Below, piece by piece: positions 16,859 to 26,748 of a stretch of 64,000 nt of DNA. This DNA comes from JBIKWM01 sp044356305. GTDB taxonomy: Bacteria; Bacteroidota; Bacteroidia; UBA10329. The first letter of the stretch is position 1. Every line of letters starts with the position of its first letter. A model generated the notes under the pieces. The model saw nothing but the letters and a program-made list of their open reading frames with translations, did no database searches and had not been told where the DNA came from. The DNA lies in assembly GCA_044356305.1 (NCBI GenBank), contig JBIKWM010000016.1, positions 5,112-69,111 of the forward strand. Reading direction: 5' to 3'. The translations under genes and the position numbers were made by a program.

Positions 16859-16866
16859 CAAAGGTA
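16859..16866 (-). promoter_or_regulatory. -7 element of the CoA-type Nudix gene, leaderless
   Basis: TACCTTTG on the reverse strand, then five bases (CCGCC), then the ATG at 16853. The short gap puts the transcription start at or next to the start codon. No good TTG is visible at the -33 position. Confidence 0.5.
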
Positions 16867-16900
16867 GGTGGCCGGTAAAGGGTAATTTCGCAGCCCGACA

Positions 16901-17560
16901 ATGGACAGACCCACCCAGGCCCATCTGGCCCCGACTTTCTACATTGACAGTGATCATGAGGACGTGATCCGCTTCGCAGCGAACGCCATTGGCGATGCCA
17001 CTGCCGAAAGCGAAAAAGCGGCCCGCCTATATCTGGCTGTGCGCGATGGACTCTGGTACGACCCGTACGATATTAAGCTGCGCCCTATTGAGATGAAAGC
17101 CAGCGCTGTGCTGGCTCGCGGACGCGGTTATTGCGGAGAGAAGGCCACCGTGCTGGCGGCAGCGGCACGTGCGGTGGGCATCCCTGCCCGATTGGAGTTT
17201 GCTGACGTACGGAATCACATTTCGAGCCCTCGGCTGGTGGAACACCTGCGCAGCGATGTGTTCGCTTTCCACGGCCTCACGCAGCTGTACATTGATGGCC
17301 GATGGCTAAAGGCCACCCCGGCCTTCAATAAGGAGCTGTGCGCCAAGTTCAACGTGGCCCCGCTCGAATTCGATGGCACGCAGGACAGTGTTTTCCAAGA
17401 GTTTGACGGTGGCTCCAAGTTCATGGAATACCTCTACGGCCATGGAACCTTTGACGACCTGCCGCGCGAGTATTTCATCGGGGTGATGATCAGACAATAC
17501 CCGCACCTTTTCCCGCCTGAGGTGGTGCGTACGCTTCTGTGGGACTACATGCGGCCCTGA
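16901..17560 (+). CDS. Transglutaminase-like cysteine protein
   Basis: The 219-residue protein carries GRGYCGEKATVLAAAARAVGIPARL, the classic transglutaminase-like core with Cys near residue 77. A His in VFAFHGLTQLYIDGRW and an Asp/Asn position in LKATPAFNKEL follow. The cysteine-histidine pair indicates a papain-related peptidase or amidase activity. There is no signal peptide, so it is cytoplasmic. TAATTTCG 10 bases upstream of the ATG is a possible promoter. It is a single gene, divergent from the Nudix gene. The substrate is unknown. Confidence 0.85.
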   Translation: MDRPTQAHLAPTFYIDSDHEDVIRFAANAIGDATAESEKAARLYLAVRDGLWYDPYDIKLRPIEMKASAVLARGRGYCGEKATVLAAAARAVGIPARLEFADVRNHISSPRLVEHLRSDVFAFHGLTQLYIDGRWLKATPAFNKELCAKFNVAPLEFDGTQDSVFQEFDGGSKFMEYLYGHGTFDDLPREYFIGVMIRQYPHLFPPEVVRTLLWDYMRP

Positions 17561-17572
17561 CAGACCTCCACC

Positions 17573-19486
17573 CTATTCGAAATTGAGCTCCACACCTGAT
17601 GACATGGTGAGGTCGCTCCGCACCTCAATCTGGTAACTCTTGTTACCGTCAGTGATGGTCATGGTAACTGTGCTGGGCGGAATGGTGCCCAGATTGTGGG
17701 CGTGCAGGAACAAGAAGCAGCGCTTGTAGCCCGTACCATCAAAACGGAGGTATTTTTTGCCCTCAGTCAGCGCATGGTCGGCCAGGATCAGCTTGTCGTC
17801 CATGTACAGAGACACAATGTCGCCATCGATGACCTGGGCGTCCCATACGGCAATTTCCAGATCAGGCTTCATGAAGTACAGACGGTGATCGGTGCGAACG
17901 GGTGGCACCCTCCGGCCTTGAAAACGCTCTGGCAAAATGCTCAGTTTCCGTCCGGTCGAATCTATGGTACTTGCCACAGCGGCATGGTGCACAGGCTGCC
18001 TCGGGTCCTGTGCAACCGCTTTATTGGTCTGTGCCGAAACACTCTGTACAGCTCGTTGATCTACAGGTCTTGCTGCTTCCTTCACAGGCTCCTTAGTAGG
18101 TTCCGGCTTAGGCAGCGGCTTTGCGACCGGTACAGGTTGTTTCTGCACAACAGTTGCTGTCGCAGACCCTTGCGGCTCAGTCACCTGAGGTTTCTCCGCA
18201 TCCTTCAAGGGTGCACTCTCTTCTTTTTTCGCTTCTGAAGTAGGAACGGATGTGGGCTGAGGAATGGCAATGGCCGCCTCTTTCTGTTGCGGTTGCACTT
18301 GCGCCACCGGTGCCGCAACAGGCTCTTCTTTGGCAGGAACGGGTTGCGGTGTGGGGGCCTGCACAGCTGCAATCGGCTTCGGAGCCTCGGCTTTAGGTTC
18401 CTCGTAGGTTATCACCTCTATCTTCTGATCGGGGCTCGGTTCCTGTGGCCGTTTCTTTCCTTTCTCATCCACCAATAGGGCATCGGTTATTTTCCAGAGT
18501 TTGATGCTGCGGTCCATGCTGCCGCTCAGTAACATGGTCGGATTGGCGCAGATGTCGAAATCGAGCACAGTACCCTGATCACTCGACTGGTCGAGGGCGA
18601 TGGTCCGCTTCTCAAGGTCCCACATGTTGAACCTTGCCGCGTGGTCGCCCGTGACGATATACCGTTGGTCTTTGGTGAAATCGAGATTGCTGAACTTACG
18701 GTTGCCGCTACCGCTGCGGAATGAAGTGCGCAGGATCATGGAGTTCGGGTCGCGCATGTCCACACGGGCATTCTCACACCACGTGATCACACGGCTACCA
18801 TCGGCTGAGTATTGTATGGCATTGATAACGCAATCGCCAGTATTGAATTCCTTGATCAATTTACCGGTCGAAGGATTGAACAGGAGCAGCAATTTGCCTG
18901 CTCCGACCATCAGTCTGGTCCCATCGGGCGACAGTTGTGCGCACCGCATCTGTTCGGTCCGGTCGGTATATGCCACCTCGCCCTGCTTGCCTATGGTGCG
19001 CATGAACAGACGTTGATCATGGCCAGCGTAGAATATGCGCTCATTGTCATCCGTTATCAGGGCAAAACGTACTTGCACCTGTCCGTTGGCATCGGGTGGG
19101 TTGAATGCCTTGTCAATGGCCTTGCTGGTGGTCAGGTCCCACACTATCACCTGACCGTCATCTGCCCCGCTGATCAGATAGCGCCCATCCTTGCTGAAAC
19201 GTAGGTCGGCCACGCTGGCCATGTGGCCGCGCAGATCTTTGAGCATGGCGCCTGTGGCCACATCCCACAGATAGATCTCGCCTCGGGTGCCACCACTTGC
19301 AAATCGCTTGGCATCTGGGCTGAACACCACTTTGCGTATGCCGAACTGATGGCCCGAGAAGGTGCGCACGAGCTCTAGCCGCAGATCCTGGGCGCGCCCA
19401 CTTAGCGCTACCCACGATGCCACGAGGCACATCAGCAGATGCCGTGCATACCTCAAATTGCTGCGGTAATCGTTTTTCCCCAGCAC
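17573..19486 (-). CDS. Exported WD40-repeat protein with Pro/Ala/Glu-rich linker and C-terminal beta domain
   Basis: The 637-residue protein has a signal-like N-terminus (LLMCLVASWVALSGRAQ) and a WD40 propeller at about 35-325, with repeats ending in IYLWDV, VIVWDL and IKLWKI. A long linker of PTPQPVPAKEEP-type sequence spans about 325-500. The last 115 residues hold WDAQVIDGDIVSLYMDDK and LFLHAHNLGTIPPST, a module I know from other Bacteroidota envelope proteins. The GTG at 19486 gives a basic stretch before the hydrophobic core; the ATG at 19432 would give a very short signal. It is probably a periplasmic or surface scaffold. Partner unknown. Confidence 0.85.
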   Translation of the reverse strand: MLGKNDYRSNLRYARHLLMCLVASWVALSGRAQDLRLELVRTFSGHQFGIRKVVFSPDAKRFASGGTRGEIYLWDVATGAMLKDLRGHMASVADLRFSKDGRYLISGADDGQVIVWDLTTSKAIDKAFNPPDANGQVQVRFALITDDNERIFYAGHDQRLFMRTIGKQGEVAYTDRTEQMRCAQLSPDGTRLMVGAGKLLLLFNPSTGKLIKEFNTGDCVINAIQYSADGSRVITWCENARVDMRDPNSMILRTSFRSGSGNRKFSNLDFTKDQRYIVTGDHAARFNMWDLEKRTIALDQSSDQGTVLDFDICANPTMLLSGSMDRSIKLWKITDALLVDEKGKKRPQEPSPDQKIEVITYEEPKAEAPKPIAAVQAPTPQPVPAKEEPVAAPVAQVQPQQKEAAIAIPQPTSVPTSEAKKEESAPLKDAEKPQVTEPQGSATATVVQKQPVPVAKPLPKPEPTKEPVKEAARPVDQRAVQSVSAQTNKAVAQDPRQPVHHAAVASTIDSTGRKLSILPERFQGRRVPPVRTDHRLYFMKPDLEIAVWDAQVIDGDIVSLYMDDKLILADHALTEGKKYLRFDGTGYKRCFLFLHAHNLGTIPPSTVTMTITDGNKSYQIEVRSDLTMSSGVELNFE

Positions 19487-19670
19487 AATAATACAACCTT
19501 GTGAGAATGAGGGGAAACGAATCGGTCAAATGACGATTCTGAGACTTATTTGAACGCGATTGCAGGGATGAAAAAGATGCTCCCCAAAAGGAGCTCTCTG
19601 CAATGAAGCACGGACCAAGATGGCTGGTCGCGGTGCGTCAATTATGGCCTGAATGAAATAGTGCTGAACC

Positions 19671-22079
19671 CTACACGCGGAACACCCTTCGAGCTACCAA
19701 TTGGGTGCCTATGGTGCCTATGATCACCACGGTTATGCTGCTTAGAGGCATGAGCACTGCGGCCACCACTGGCGACACAAGGCCCTGAACAGCGAGGATA
19801 ATGCCCGTGGTGTTGTAAAGGAACGAGGTGGTGAACCCTACGCGCACTACCTTGAGCGAAAGCCGCGAGAACTGTAAAAGTCGTGGTAAGGTCTGCAGAC
19901 GTTCGGCCTCAAGAATGGCATCGCATGCGGGGGTGAACTGTGCGAGGTCATCAACCACGCTTATGCCCACATCGCTCTGCCGCAGGGCACCGCTATCGTT
20001 CAGGCCATCGCCCAGCATTAGGACTTTATGGCCCTCTTTCTGCAAAGCGCTGATTCGGTCGCGTTTCTCAAAAGGGCTCTGCCCGAAGTGCATCTGCCCG
20101 ATTGGAAAAAGGTGAGCGAATCGGCTACGCTCGGTGTCGCGGTCGCCCGAAAGCAGATGCACGGGCATGGTTGTGCTGACCTGCCTCACAGCATCCTCAA
20201 CCCCGCGCCTAAGTGGCTTGGTTATGGCGAAATATCCGCGCACCAGACCGTCCATCTCGGCATACACACGGGTAGTGCCATCGGCCAGTGGGGCATTTTC
20301 ACCCAAAAGCCAGGTTCCCGAACCCAGGCGGAGCCGCACTGCCCCTACCCTGCCGCTTATCCCATTTCCTATTGACTCGACAAAATCATAGACCTCTACG
20401 GGTTGATATGCAGAGACTTGAGCCTTGCACCAACGTGCCGTTGCCCTGCTCAGCGGATGGGCACTCTGCGAGGCGAGGTCCGCGAGTAAGGACTCTGTCC
20501 CAACAGGCATGTCACCGATAAAAATAACCTCGGCACCATCTGACTCAGTCAGAGTGCCCGTCTTGTCAAATACTGCCGTGTCCACCTCGGCCATGCGTTC
20601 AACAGAGGCAGTGTCGCGCATGTGAAGGCCGTTGCGACTCAAAATGCGCATGGCGCTGCCCAATGCAAAAGGTATGGTGATGGCCAACCCGCACGGACAG
20701 GCGATGATCAGTACTGATGTGACCACATCGAACACGCGCGAGGGGTCAATGAAACTCCACACGGCTCCGGCCACCAAGGCCACCGTGATAATGTAAATTG
20801 TGAATCTTCGGGCCACACCGTCCATGAGAGTGCCCACGCGGCCCATGGCCTCCTTGCGCTGATCACTGTGTTCCCACAACTGGGTGAGATAGCTCTGTGT
20901 CACCGAGGTACGCAGCCTGACCCTGATGGCACTGCCCACCTGCCTACCACCGGCAAATAGCTGCTCGCCCTTACGCTTACCGACCGGATCCGCCTCGCCT
21001 GTTACAAAGCTGTAATCGATGGAGGCCGCATCGCTCAGCAGATCAGCATCGGCCGGAATGATGGCATTTGAACGGATGATCACTTCATCACCCGCACTCA
21101 GGTCGGCCAGCATGACCGGTTCCTCTACCCCAGCCATCACGCGGTTCACGGCCATAGGGAAATAGGAACGGTAATCGCGGTCAAATGAAAGGGCCCTGTA
21201 CGTGCGCTCTTGGAACCAACGGCCCACAAGCAGGAAGAAGATGAGACCAGCCAACGAATCCATGAACCCGACCCCGGTGCCGCTTAGAATCTCGTAGGCG
21301 CTTCGGCCAAACAGCACCACAATCCCAAGAGCCAATGGCACATCGATGTTCAACGCTCTGTACCTCAGGGCAGACCAGGCCGATCGTAGATAGATCATGG
21401 CCGAATAGAAGAACACAGGCAAAGCGAGCAACAGATTGAGCAGGTTGAAGAAAAACTGATACTGCGCCTCTACAACGCGATGCCCGCTCAGATACTCTGG
21501 GAAGCTGAGCAACATGATGTTGCCGAAACAGAACCCGGCAACCCCGAGTCTATAGAGCAGGTCACGGTCTTCTTTTTCGGGGTTGGAAGCTTCGAGGTCT
21601 TTTAATGACAGATCGGGCGCATAGCCAATCCTATCAAGCAAGGTGGCCAGGGCCGAGAGCCGCAACTGACTGATTCGGAACGTGACAGTGGCCTCCTTGC
21701 GCACGAAATTGACGTTGGTGGCAATCACAGCGGGTTCAAGACGCGGGAGATTCTCGAGCAGATAGATGCATGAACTGCAATGAATGGCCGGAATGCGCAT
21801 GACCAAGCGCGCCATGCCCCCCTCGTCAAACGCCAGGAGCCGTTTGCGTACCTCTTCGAGATCCAGGAAAGAGTACCGACCCTGGTCGCTGCGGTGATCC
21901 ATTTTACGGCCAGGACGTTCATTCAATGAGTAGAACTCGCCCAGCCCGCTTTCGCTCAGCAGCTCATGTACTGTGGCACATCCTTCGCAGCAGAAAGTGT
22001 GACCGCTGCGCCTCAGGGTTGTCTCAGCGCACGGGTCACCACAATGGAAACAGGCAATCTCGTCTTTAACCTCAGCCAT
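19671..22079 (-). CDS. CcoI/FixI-type copper-transporting P-type ATPase
   Basis: The 802-residue protein begins with the CcoI-specific cysteine cluster (CFHCGDPC and CCEGC) and an HMA-like site CSSCIYLLE. The eight-helix P1B core follows, with the CPC transport motif (IACPCGLAI), phosphorylation site DKTGTLTE and hinge GDGLND. CcoI/FixI enzymes export Cu(I) for assembly of cbb3-type cytochrome oxidase. The usual small ccoS gene does not follow the stop, and no ccoNOPG lies in the window, so it is an orphan copy here. AATATTTG 8 bases before the ATG is a one-mismatch promoter candidate. Confidence 0.93.
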   Translation of the reverse strand: MAEVKDEIACFHCGDPCAETTLRRSGHTFCCEGCATVHELLSESGLGEFYSLNERPGRKMDHRSDQGRYSFLDLEEVRKRLLAFDEGGMARLVMRIPAIHCSSCIYLLENLPRLEPAVIATNVNFVRKEATVTFRISQLRLSALATLLDRIGYAPDLSLKDLEASNPEKEDRDLLYRLGVAGFCFGNIMLLSFPEYLSGHRVVEAQYQFFFNLLNLLLALPVFFYSAMIYLRSAWSALRYRALNIDVPLALGIVVLFGRSAYEILSGTGVGFMDSLAGLIFFLLVGRWFQERTYRALSFDRDYRSYFPMAVNRVMAGVEEPVMLADLSAGDEVIIRSNAIIPADADLLSDAASIDYSFVTGEADPVGKRKGEQLFAGGRQVGSAIRVRLRTSVTQSYLTQLWEHSDQRKEAMGRVGTLMDGVARRFTIYIITVALVAGAVWSFIDPSRVFDVVTSVLIIACPCGLAITIPFALGSAMRILSRNGLHMRDTASVERMAEVDTAVFDKTGTLTESDGAEVIFIGDMPVGTESLLADLASQSAHPLSRATARWCKAQVSAYQPVEVYDFVESIGNGISGRVGAVRLRLGSGTWLLGENAPLADGTTRVYAEMDGLVRGYFAITKPLRRGVEDAVRQVSTTMPVHLLSGDRDTERSRFAHLFPIGQMHFGQSPFEKRDRISALQKEGHKVLMLGDGLNDSGALRQSDVGISVVDDLAQFTPACDAILEAERLQTLPRLLQFSRLSLKVVRVGFTTSFLYNTTGIILAVQGLVSPVVAAVLMPLSSITVVIIGTIGTQLVARRVFRV

Positions 22080-22172
22080 AGTGACGCCAAATATTCCGTT
22101 GTGACATTGCCGTCCGATTGACCCTTATCAGCCCGATTCCTGACTTGCCTCCGGCCGATTGACATTTGTGCC

Positions 22173-23003
22173 ATGAGCCGAGGGGTGAAGTATATGTTAT
22201 TGAGCACGTTCGCATTCTCGCTCATGCAATTGTGCGTCAAGTATCTTTCTCACATCCCCACACCCGAGCTGATCTTGTTCCGCTCGGTCATCTCGCTGGT
22301 GCTCAGTCTGACATTCCTTCTTCAAAATGGGATAAGTCCGCTTGGAAACGACCGCAAGGGCCTTTTCATGCGTGGCTTCTTCGGCATGATGGCCCTCACA
22401 TTGTTCTTCGTCACATTGCAGAATATGCCTATGGCCACGGCCGTCACTTTGCAATACCTCTCACCAATCTTCACATCCGTCATAGCCGTTTTCTTTTTGA
22501 AGGAACGTATTCGGAATTTCCAATGGGCGTTTTATGTATTGGCCCTTGTCGGTGTGCTGCTCATCAGAGGTTTTGACCAACGGGTCACACTTACATATCT
22601 CCTGGCCGGAATTGGTTCGGCCATTTTTGCTGGTGTGGCCTACAATTTTATCCGCAGGGCGCGCGACACCGACCATCCGGTGGTAGTAGTCTTATACTTC
22701 CCTTTGGTCGCAATTCCAGTAATGGCGGTGGCCTCGTGGTTCATGTGGGTCACGCCCAGCCCAAAGGATTGGCCCATTATCCTTCTTCTTGGCATTTTCA
22801 CCCAGATAGGTCAAGTTTTCATGACAAAGGCTCTACAGGCCGAAAAAGCGAACATCGTAACAAGCCTCAAATACCTTGGGGCTGTGTACGCATTGCTTTA
22901 CGGGTACTTCCTTTTCGGAGAAAGTTATGGGTTTGTTGCCCTTTTAGGTTTCGGGCTTGTTTTGGCGGGGGTTATGGGGAATGTGGTGAAGGGCAGTGGG
23001 TGA
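22173..23003 (+). CDS. EamA-family (DMT superfamily) transporter
   Basis: The 276-residue protein has ten hydrophobic segments in two five-helix EamA repeats. The junction motif TAVTLQYLSPIFTSVIAVFFLKERI occurs in the first half and KANIVTSLKYLGAVYALLYGYFLFGE in the second. DMT proteins mostly export amino acids or other small metabolites; the substrate cannot be inferred. GACATTTG ends 4 bases before the ATG, a one-mismatch promoter in the leaderless position. It is a single gene, divergent from the copper ATPase and convergent with the large surface protein. Confidence 0.92.
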   Translation: MSRGVKYMLLSTFAFSLMQLCVKYLSHIPTPELILFRSVISLVLSLTFLLQNGISPLGNDRKGLFMRGFFGMMALTLFFVTLQNMPMATAVTLQYLSPIFTSVIAVFFLKERIRNFQWAFYVLALVGVLLIRGFDQRVTLTYLLAGIGSAIFAGVAYNFIRRARDTDHPVVVVLYFPLVAIPVMAVASWFMWVTPSPKDWPIILLLGIFTQIGQVFMTKALQAEKANIVTSLKYLGAVYALLYGYFLFGESYGFVALLGFGLVLAGVMGNVVKGSG

Positions 23004-23052
23004 TTCCATCAAATACGCATATCACTAACGGCTAGGCCACTTGGCAGAAATG

Positions 23053-23080
23053 AAAAACCCCTGCGGTTTCGCAAGGGTTC
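23053..23080 (-). terminator. Rho-independent terminator of the 1215-aa surface-protein gene
   Basis: AACCCTTGC and GCAGGGGTT form a 9-bp stem with one mismatch and a 6-base loop. On the reverse strand it is followed by TTTTTC. It lies just after the stop at 23101; the T-run is on the reverse side only. Confidence 0.75.
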
Positions 23081-23100
23081 TTCATCTTATCAGAATTCAA

Positions 23101-26100
23101 TCACCTTTTGGGCAATTCACCAGTTGTGGGAAAGTCTGATGCCTTTGGTGCATCGGCTGGACCTGGGGTCTCTGATTCTTTCAAATGTGCATCTTTCAGA
23201 TTCGGGGTCCACTCAGGTTTCAATTCAGTGTGGACGGCCTGCTGCTTCAAAGCATCCTCAGCAGGGTTTGGTGAGGCCTTCGGTGCATCGAATGTGGGTT
23301 GCTTCTTAGGTCCCTTCTCCTTCTGATCGAAACGTAGTTTGGCTCCGTCCCACCAGATAGGGGTGGACGATTGCTCAGTGATTCCTTCGTTGAACATCAC
23401 ACCTTTCATGTTCGCATCAAAGTTCCTGTCCATCAAATCAGCTGGCAAGTTGATTGTTGTAGCATCTACACGCTGACCAACTGCTATCCATGTAAATTCA
23501 GTATTGACATCGCCATTGGCGCAAGCAATGGTGAACCCGTTCTTCTCAATGCTCTTCACATATAACTGGGCCGGAGTGCCTAATGCAGAAACCGTGACAG
23601 TCGGTTTAGAACCGAGCAACGAAGAGAACTTGCTGTCAAATGGAACAAACGCCATTGATCCATTCAATTGACCTGTGCCATCGCCATAAACTTTGAGGTC
23701 TGCGGAAGTGACACTGTAAGCCGCCATCCGTGTCTCACCAACATTCACAATGTCGGCCTGATGGCCGGAGGTATATTCATCACCCAGGTTGTATGATGCA
23801 AACAGTTCACCCATTGCCATATGGCCCATCACCTCACCTCGGCTCCACCCTCCCATCATACCACCGTAAAACCCGGACCCAACTGAAGTGGCCTCAGTAG
23901 TGGGGGCATAACCAGTACCTGAACCATATCCTGTGGTCCCATAGACACCATAGAATGTTCCACTTGAATTATTGTACCCCAGTGCGCCCCAACCACGACC
24001 ACCTCCAGCATCTTGATAAGTCCCAAGAACACCAGCTGAACGCCATCCGTAAAATGTTCCGTTGTAGGTGTGATTAAACTGACCCCAGACACCATAACGA
24101 TATCCATCCCCATAGGCCGGGTTGTTGTACAATCCACGCATACCACTTACCGCATCGTAGTACCCATTGCCATAGACATTAGCATATTTCTCACTGATCG
24201 TCCCATGGAAATCCCCAGTGGTGCTCCGCACAACAAATGACTTGTCATTGTACACGCGCACGTTGTTCGCATCATTCTGCCAAATGCCACCACCATATGA
24301 GCCATTATACCAGCCTGTCTGTCCGTAACTGCGATGCCATCCACCTCCATTGTCTATCAGTTGATATCCAGTGCTGTAGTCCTGGTATCCAGCTCCCCGT
24401 ATGGTACTGCTGGCGTGGATTGTCCCACCGCCCAGTGAACCAATACCGCCAGAGACAAGTCCTCCATCAGATCGTAGTTGGGCGTCTACATAGACATTCT
24501 TGCTTCCATAAGAACGAACCCACGTGGCATCCTGCATAAACCACCCACCACCATACGATTCGTTGTACCAACCAGTGCTCCCATCACTTCTCAACCAACC
24601 TGTACTCCAAACATCATCAAGTACCCGAACGCGACCGGAGTAACTACCTGCATCATTCTGAATTCCACCTCTATTTTGGGTGGCTGCCTCAAAATAAACT
24701 GTACCACTATTGAAGTAAGCACCTCCTGGGGCAACATAATAAGAGGGGGCATATATGTAAGGATTGCTAGCACTGAATCTCAGATTTCCCGAACCATTTT
24801 GGGCACTTGTAATTGACAGATAATCTCCAATTGTCCCATTACCGCTGATGTTGAAATTGGCTCCCTGCGAACTGGCATTCTGATTCCAGATGAAGTTAGT
24901 GTTATTGCTTCCCGCATCGATCCTTGTCCAAGCACCAATGGCACCGTTCTCAACGGTACGCATCCAGACACCGGCTGTGGCCCCACTGAACCTAGGATAA
25001 GCCACTTCAAGAGAGTAACCACCTGCACCACGTGCGGGATAATTCGCACCAAGGCTGAAAACCCCACGGTACCATTGACTCGATGTCGCATTAGGGGCAT
25101 TGGCAGTGCCTGCTACATAGTTCCAGCCCCAATATCCGGGCACGGTGTTAAAATCTGAATAGTTGCCATGGGTCTCAAATTGTCCAAAGTTTCCCTGTGG
25201 ATAAGCTCCACCGGTGCTGGAGTTGGCGTAATTCAAAGCCACATTCGGATTGCCTGCAACGGCATTGCCATTGGTGATGGTGACACCTGTTCCAGTTGTG
25301 GTCAATGTTCGGCTGAGTAGATTCCCAGAGGCATCCACGCCTAGAATTCCATTCAGATAGTTGGCGAAACGCACAGTACCAGTGGTATGTAGCTGGGCCG
25401 CTGGAACGGTGGCACCGATACCCACATTACCATTTATATCAATGCGGAGCCTTTCAGCACTGTTGGTGGAGAAAGCCAGCTCATTGGCCGCTGCGCGGTA
25501 CATGCCCATGGTGCCGTTGCTGTTAAATCTGAAAGCTGGGACACCAGCGGTACCATCATTGGCAACAAATCCGCTCTCTGCCCTGATTCCGCCTGCAACG
25601 TGTAATTTGTGGCTAGGTGAGATAGTGACGCCAATGCCCACCGACCCGCTGCCGGTGAAACGGAAGTCGAAGCCGGCCTGAGCAACGTCAGTGGCTACTG
25701 CCAGTGTCCCTCCAAGCCTCACATTATTGCCTGTATTTACTGTCAGCCCGTTGTCAGCAGTCACCACACCCGAAGGCACATCAGCTGCTTGAATGGCAGA
25801 TGGCACGAACCGCGTGCCATTACCACGGAGGTACTGACCCGATGTTGCGCCATTATTGACTCGGAAACCTTGCCCGGTAGCCACGTTTACGTCACCGTTC
25901 ACATCGAGCATCTGAACAGGTGATGTGACCCCGATACCTACGTTTGAGGCGGAATAGACCTTACCGCCAGTAAAATAACCGGAGTAGTTCGTTGCCCCGG
26001 CAGTCACAGATCCGTAAACCCCTATAGTACCGATGGTCGAATTATAGGTGGCAAGCGAACCCTCTGCAGAACTGATATTGAGCATACGACCCCAGACACC

Positions 26101-26748
26101 CCGACTGGTACCAGTGGCAGAAGCAGTGCTGTTCTCGCCCACGAGACCAGACTCTCCTGCTTCGTCAACAACAGAATGCAGGCCCCAATTAGCACCGCCA
26201 ACATACACGAGGTTGTTGTCAAGAGGCCTTTGAACCGTAAGAGAATAGTTGGCATCAGGCACAAGTCCTGTCGTACCGATGCTGACCCTACCTGCCTGAG
26301 CATTATCGACCACGAATTTCATATGGTAGCCGCCAGAACGGACCGTAGTCTCATACTCCAGGTCGCCTCCCAGCTCCACTTTAGGGAACGCCCCTCCATA
26401 ATTCACACTGAGGCCATTGCCTGCCGAAATATCAGTGAGCGCCCCTGGTGTGATCACCTTCCAAGCGGCCCCATCCCAATAATCGTAGGTATTTGTGGTG
26501 GTATTGTACACAGTGATACCCCTATGACCCACGCCCAATGCCGAGTTAGTGGTGTATGTGCCACGTTCGGCAGAAGTCATGCGGGGCAAGAGGACACCTT
26601 TTGTAGAACTCGACACATCGAGAATCGATGCTGAGTTGGGAGTAAAGGCCGAAGCTCCAATCCCGACTGTCTGAGCGATACTATCCGAGCTCAGAAAAAT
26701 CAGAGAAGCCGAAACGATTACAGAAGAAACCTTGGAGAATCTTTTCAT
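23101..26748 (-). CDS. Large tail-fibre/PilV-like surface protein
   Basis: This 1215-residue secreted protein has a signal peptide (residues 1-25) followed by NSASILDVSSSTKGVLLPRMT. That opening is typical of Bacteroidota proteins related to phage tail fibres. The middle has repeats around SVGIGVT and NGNVGIGAT. A pyocin-knob-like module (about 525-620, with YPQGNFGQFETHGNYSDFNT) follows, then at least two copies of GWYN-(E/G)SYGGG-W near 730 and 820, a motif seen in PilV shufflon tips and phage fibres. The C-terminus is a charged Pro/Lys-rich tail with no obvious type IX sorting domain. Base usage is less GC-rich than its neighbours. Adhesion is a guess. Confidence 0.85.
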   Translation of the reverse strand: MKRFSKVSSVIVSASLIFLSSDSIAQTVGIGASAFTPNSASILDVSSSTKGVLLPRMTSAERGTYTTNSALGVGHRGITVYNTTTNTYDYWDGAAWKVITPGALTDISAGNGLSVNYGGAFPKVELGGDLEYETTVRSGGYHMKFVVDNAQAGRVSIGTTGLVPDANYSLTVQRPLDNNLVYVGGANWGLHSVVDEAGESGLVGENSTASATGTSRGVWGRMLNISSAEGSLATYNSTIGTIGVYGSVTAGATNYSGYFTGGKVYSASNVGIGVTSPVQMLDVNGDVNVATGQGFRVNNGATSGQYLRGNGTRFVPSAIQAADVPSGVVTADNGLTVNTGNNVRLGGTLAVATDVAQAGFDFRFTGSGSVGIGVTISPSHKLHVAGGIRAESGFVANDGTAGVPAFRFNSNGTMGMYRAAANELAFSTNSAERLRIDINGNVGIGATVPAAQLHTTGTVRFANYLNGILGVDASGNLLSRTLTTTGTGVTITNGNAVAGNPNVALNYANSSTGGAYPQGNFGQFETHGNYSDFNTVPGYWGWNYVAGTANAPNATSSQWYRGVFSLGANYPARGAGGYSLEVAYPRFSGATAGVWMRTVENGAIGAWTRIDAGSNNTNFIWNQNASSQGANFNISGNGTIGDYLSITSAQNGSGNLRFSASNPYIYAPSYYVAPGGAYFNSGTVYFEAATQNRGGIQNDAGSYSGRVRVLDDVWSTGWLRSDGSTGWYNESYGGGWFMQDATWVRSYGSKNVYVDAQLRSDGGLVSGGIGSLGGGTIHASSTIRGAGYQDYSTGYQLIDNGGGWHRSYGQTGWYNGSYGGGIWQNDANNVRVYNDKSFVVRSTTGDFHGTISEKYANVYGNGYYDAVSGMRGLYNNPAYGDGYRYGVWGQFNHTYNGTFYGWRSAGVLGTYQDAGGGRGWGALGYNNSSGTFYGVYGTTGYGSGTGYAPTTEATSVGSGFYGGMMGGWSRGEVMGHMAMGELFASYNLGDEYTSGHQADIVNVGETRMAAYSVTSADLKVYGDGTGQLNGSMAFVPFDSKFSSLLGSKPTVTVSALGTPAQLYVKSIEKNGFTIACANGDVNTEFTWIAVGQRVDATTINLPADLMDRNFDANMKGVMFNEGITEQSSTPIWWDGAKLRFDQKEKGPKKQPTFDAPKASPNPAEDALKQQAVHTELKPEWTPNLKDAHLKESETPGPADAPKASDFPTTGELPKR

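Noticed and set aside
19530..19670. ccoS after the copper ATPase gene
   Set aside because: No frame of about 45-60 codons with an N-terminal membrane helix is present on the reverse strand.
22085..22172. FNR-like site upstream of the copper ATPase
   Set aside because: Only a half-match to TTGAT-N4-ATCAA is present, so no oxygen-responsive control is claimed.
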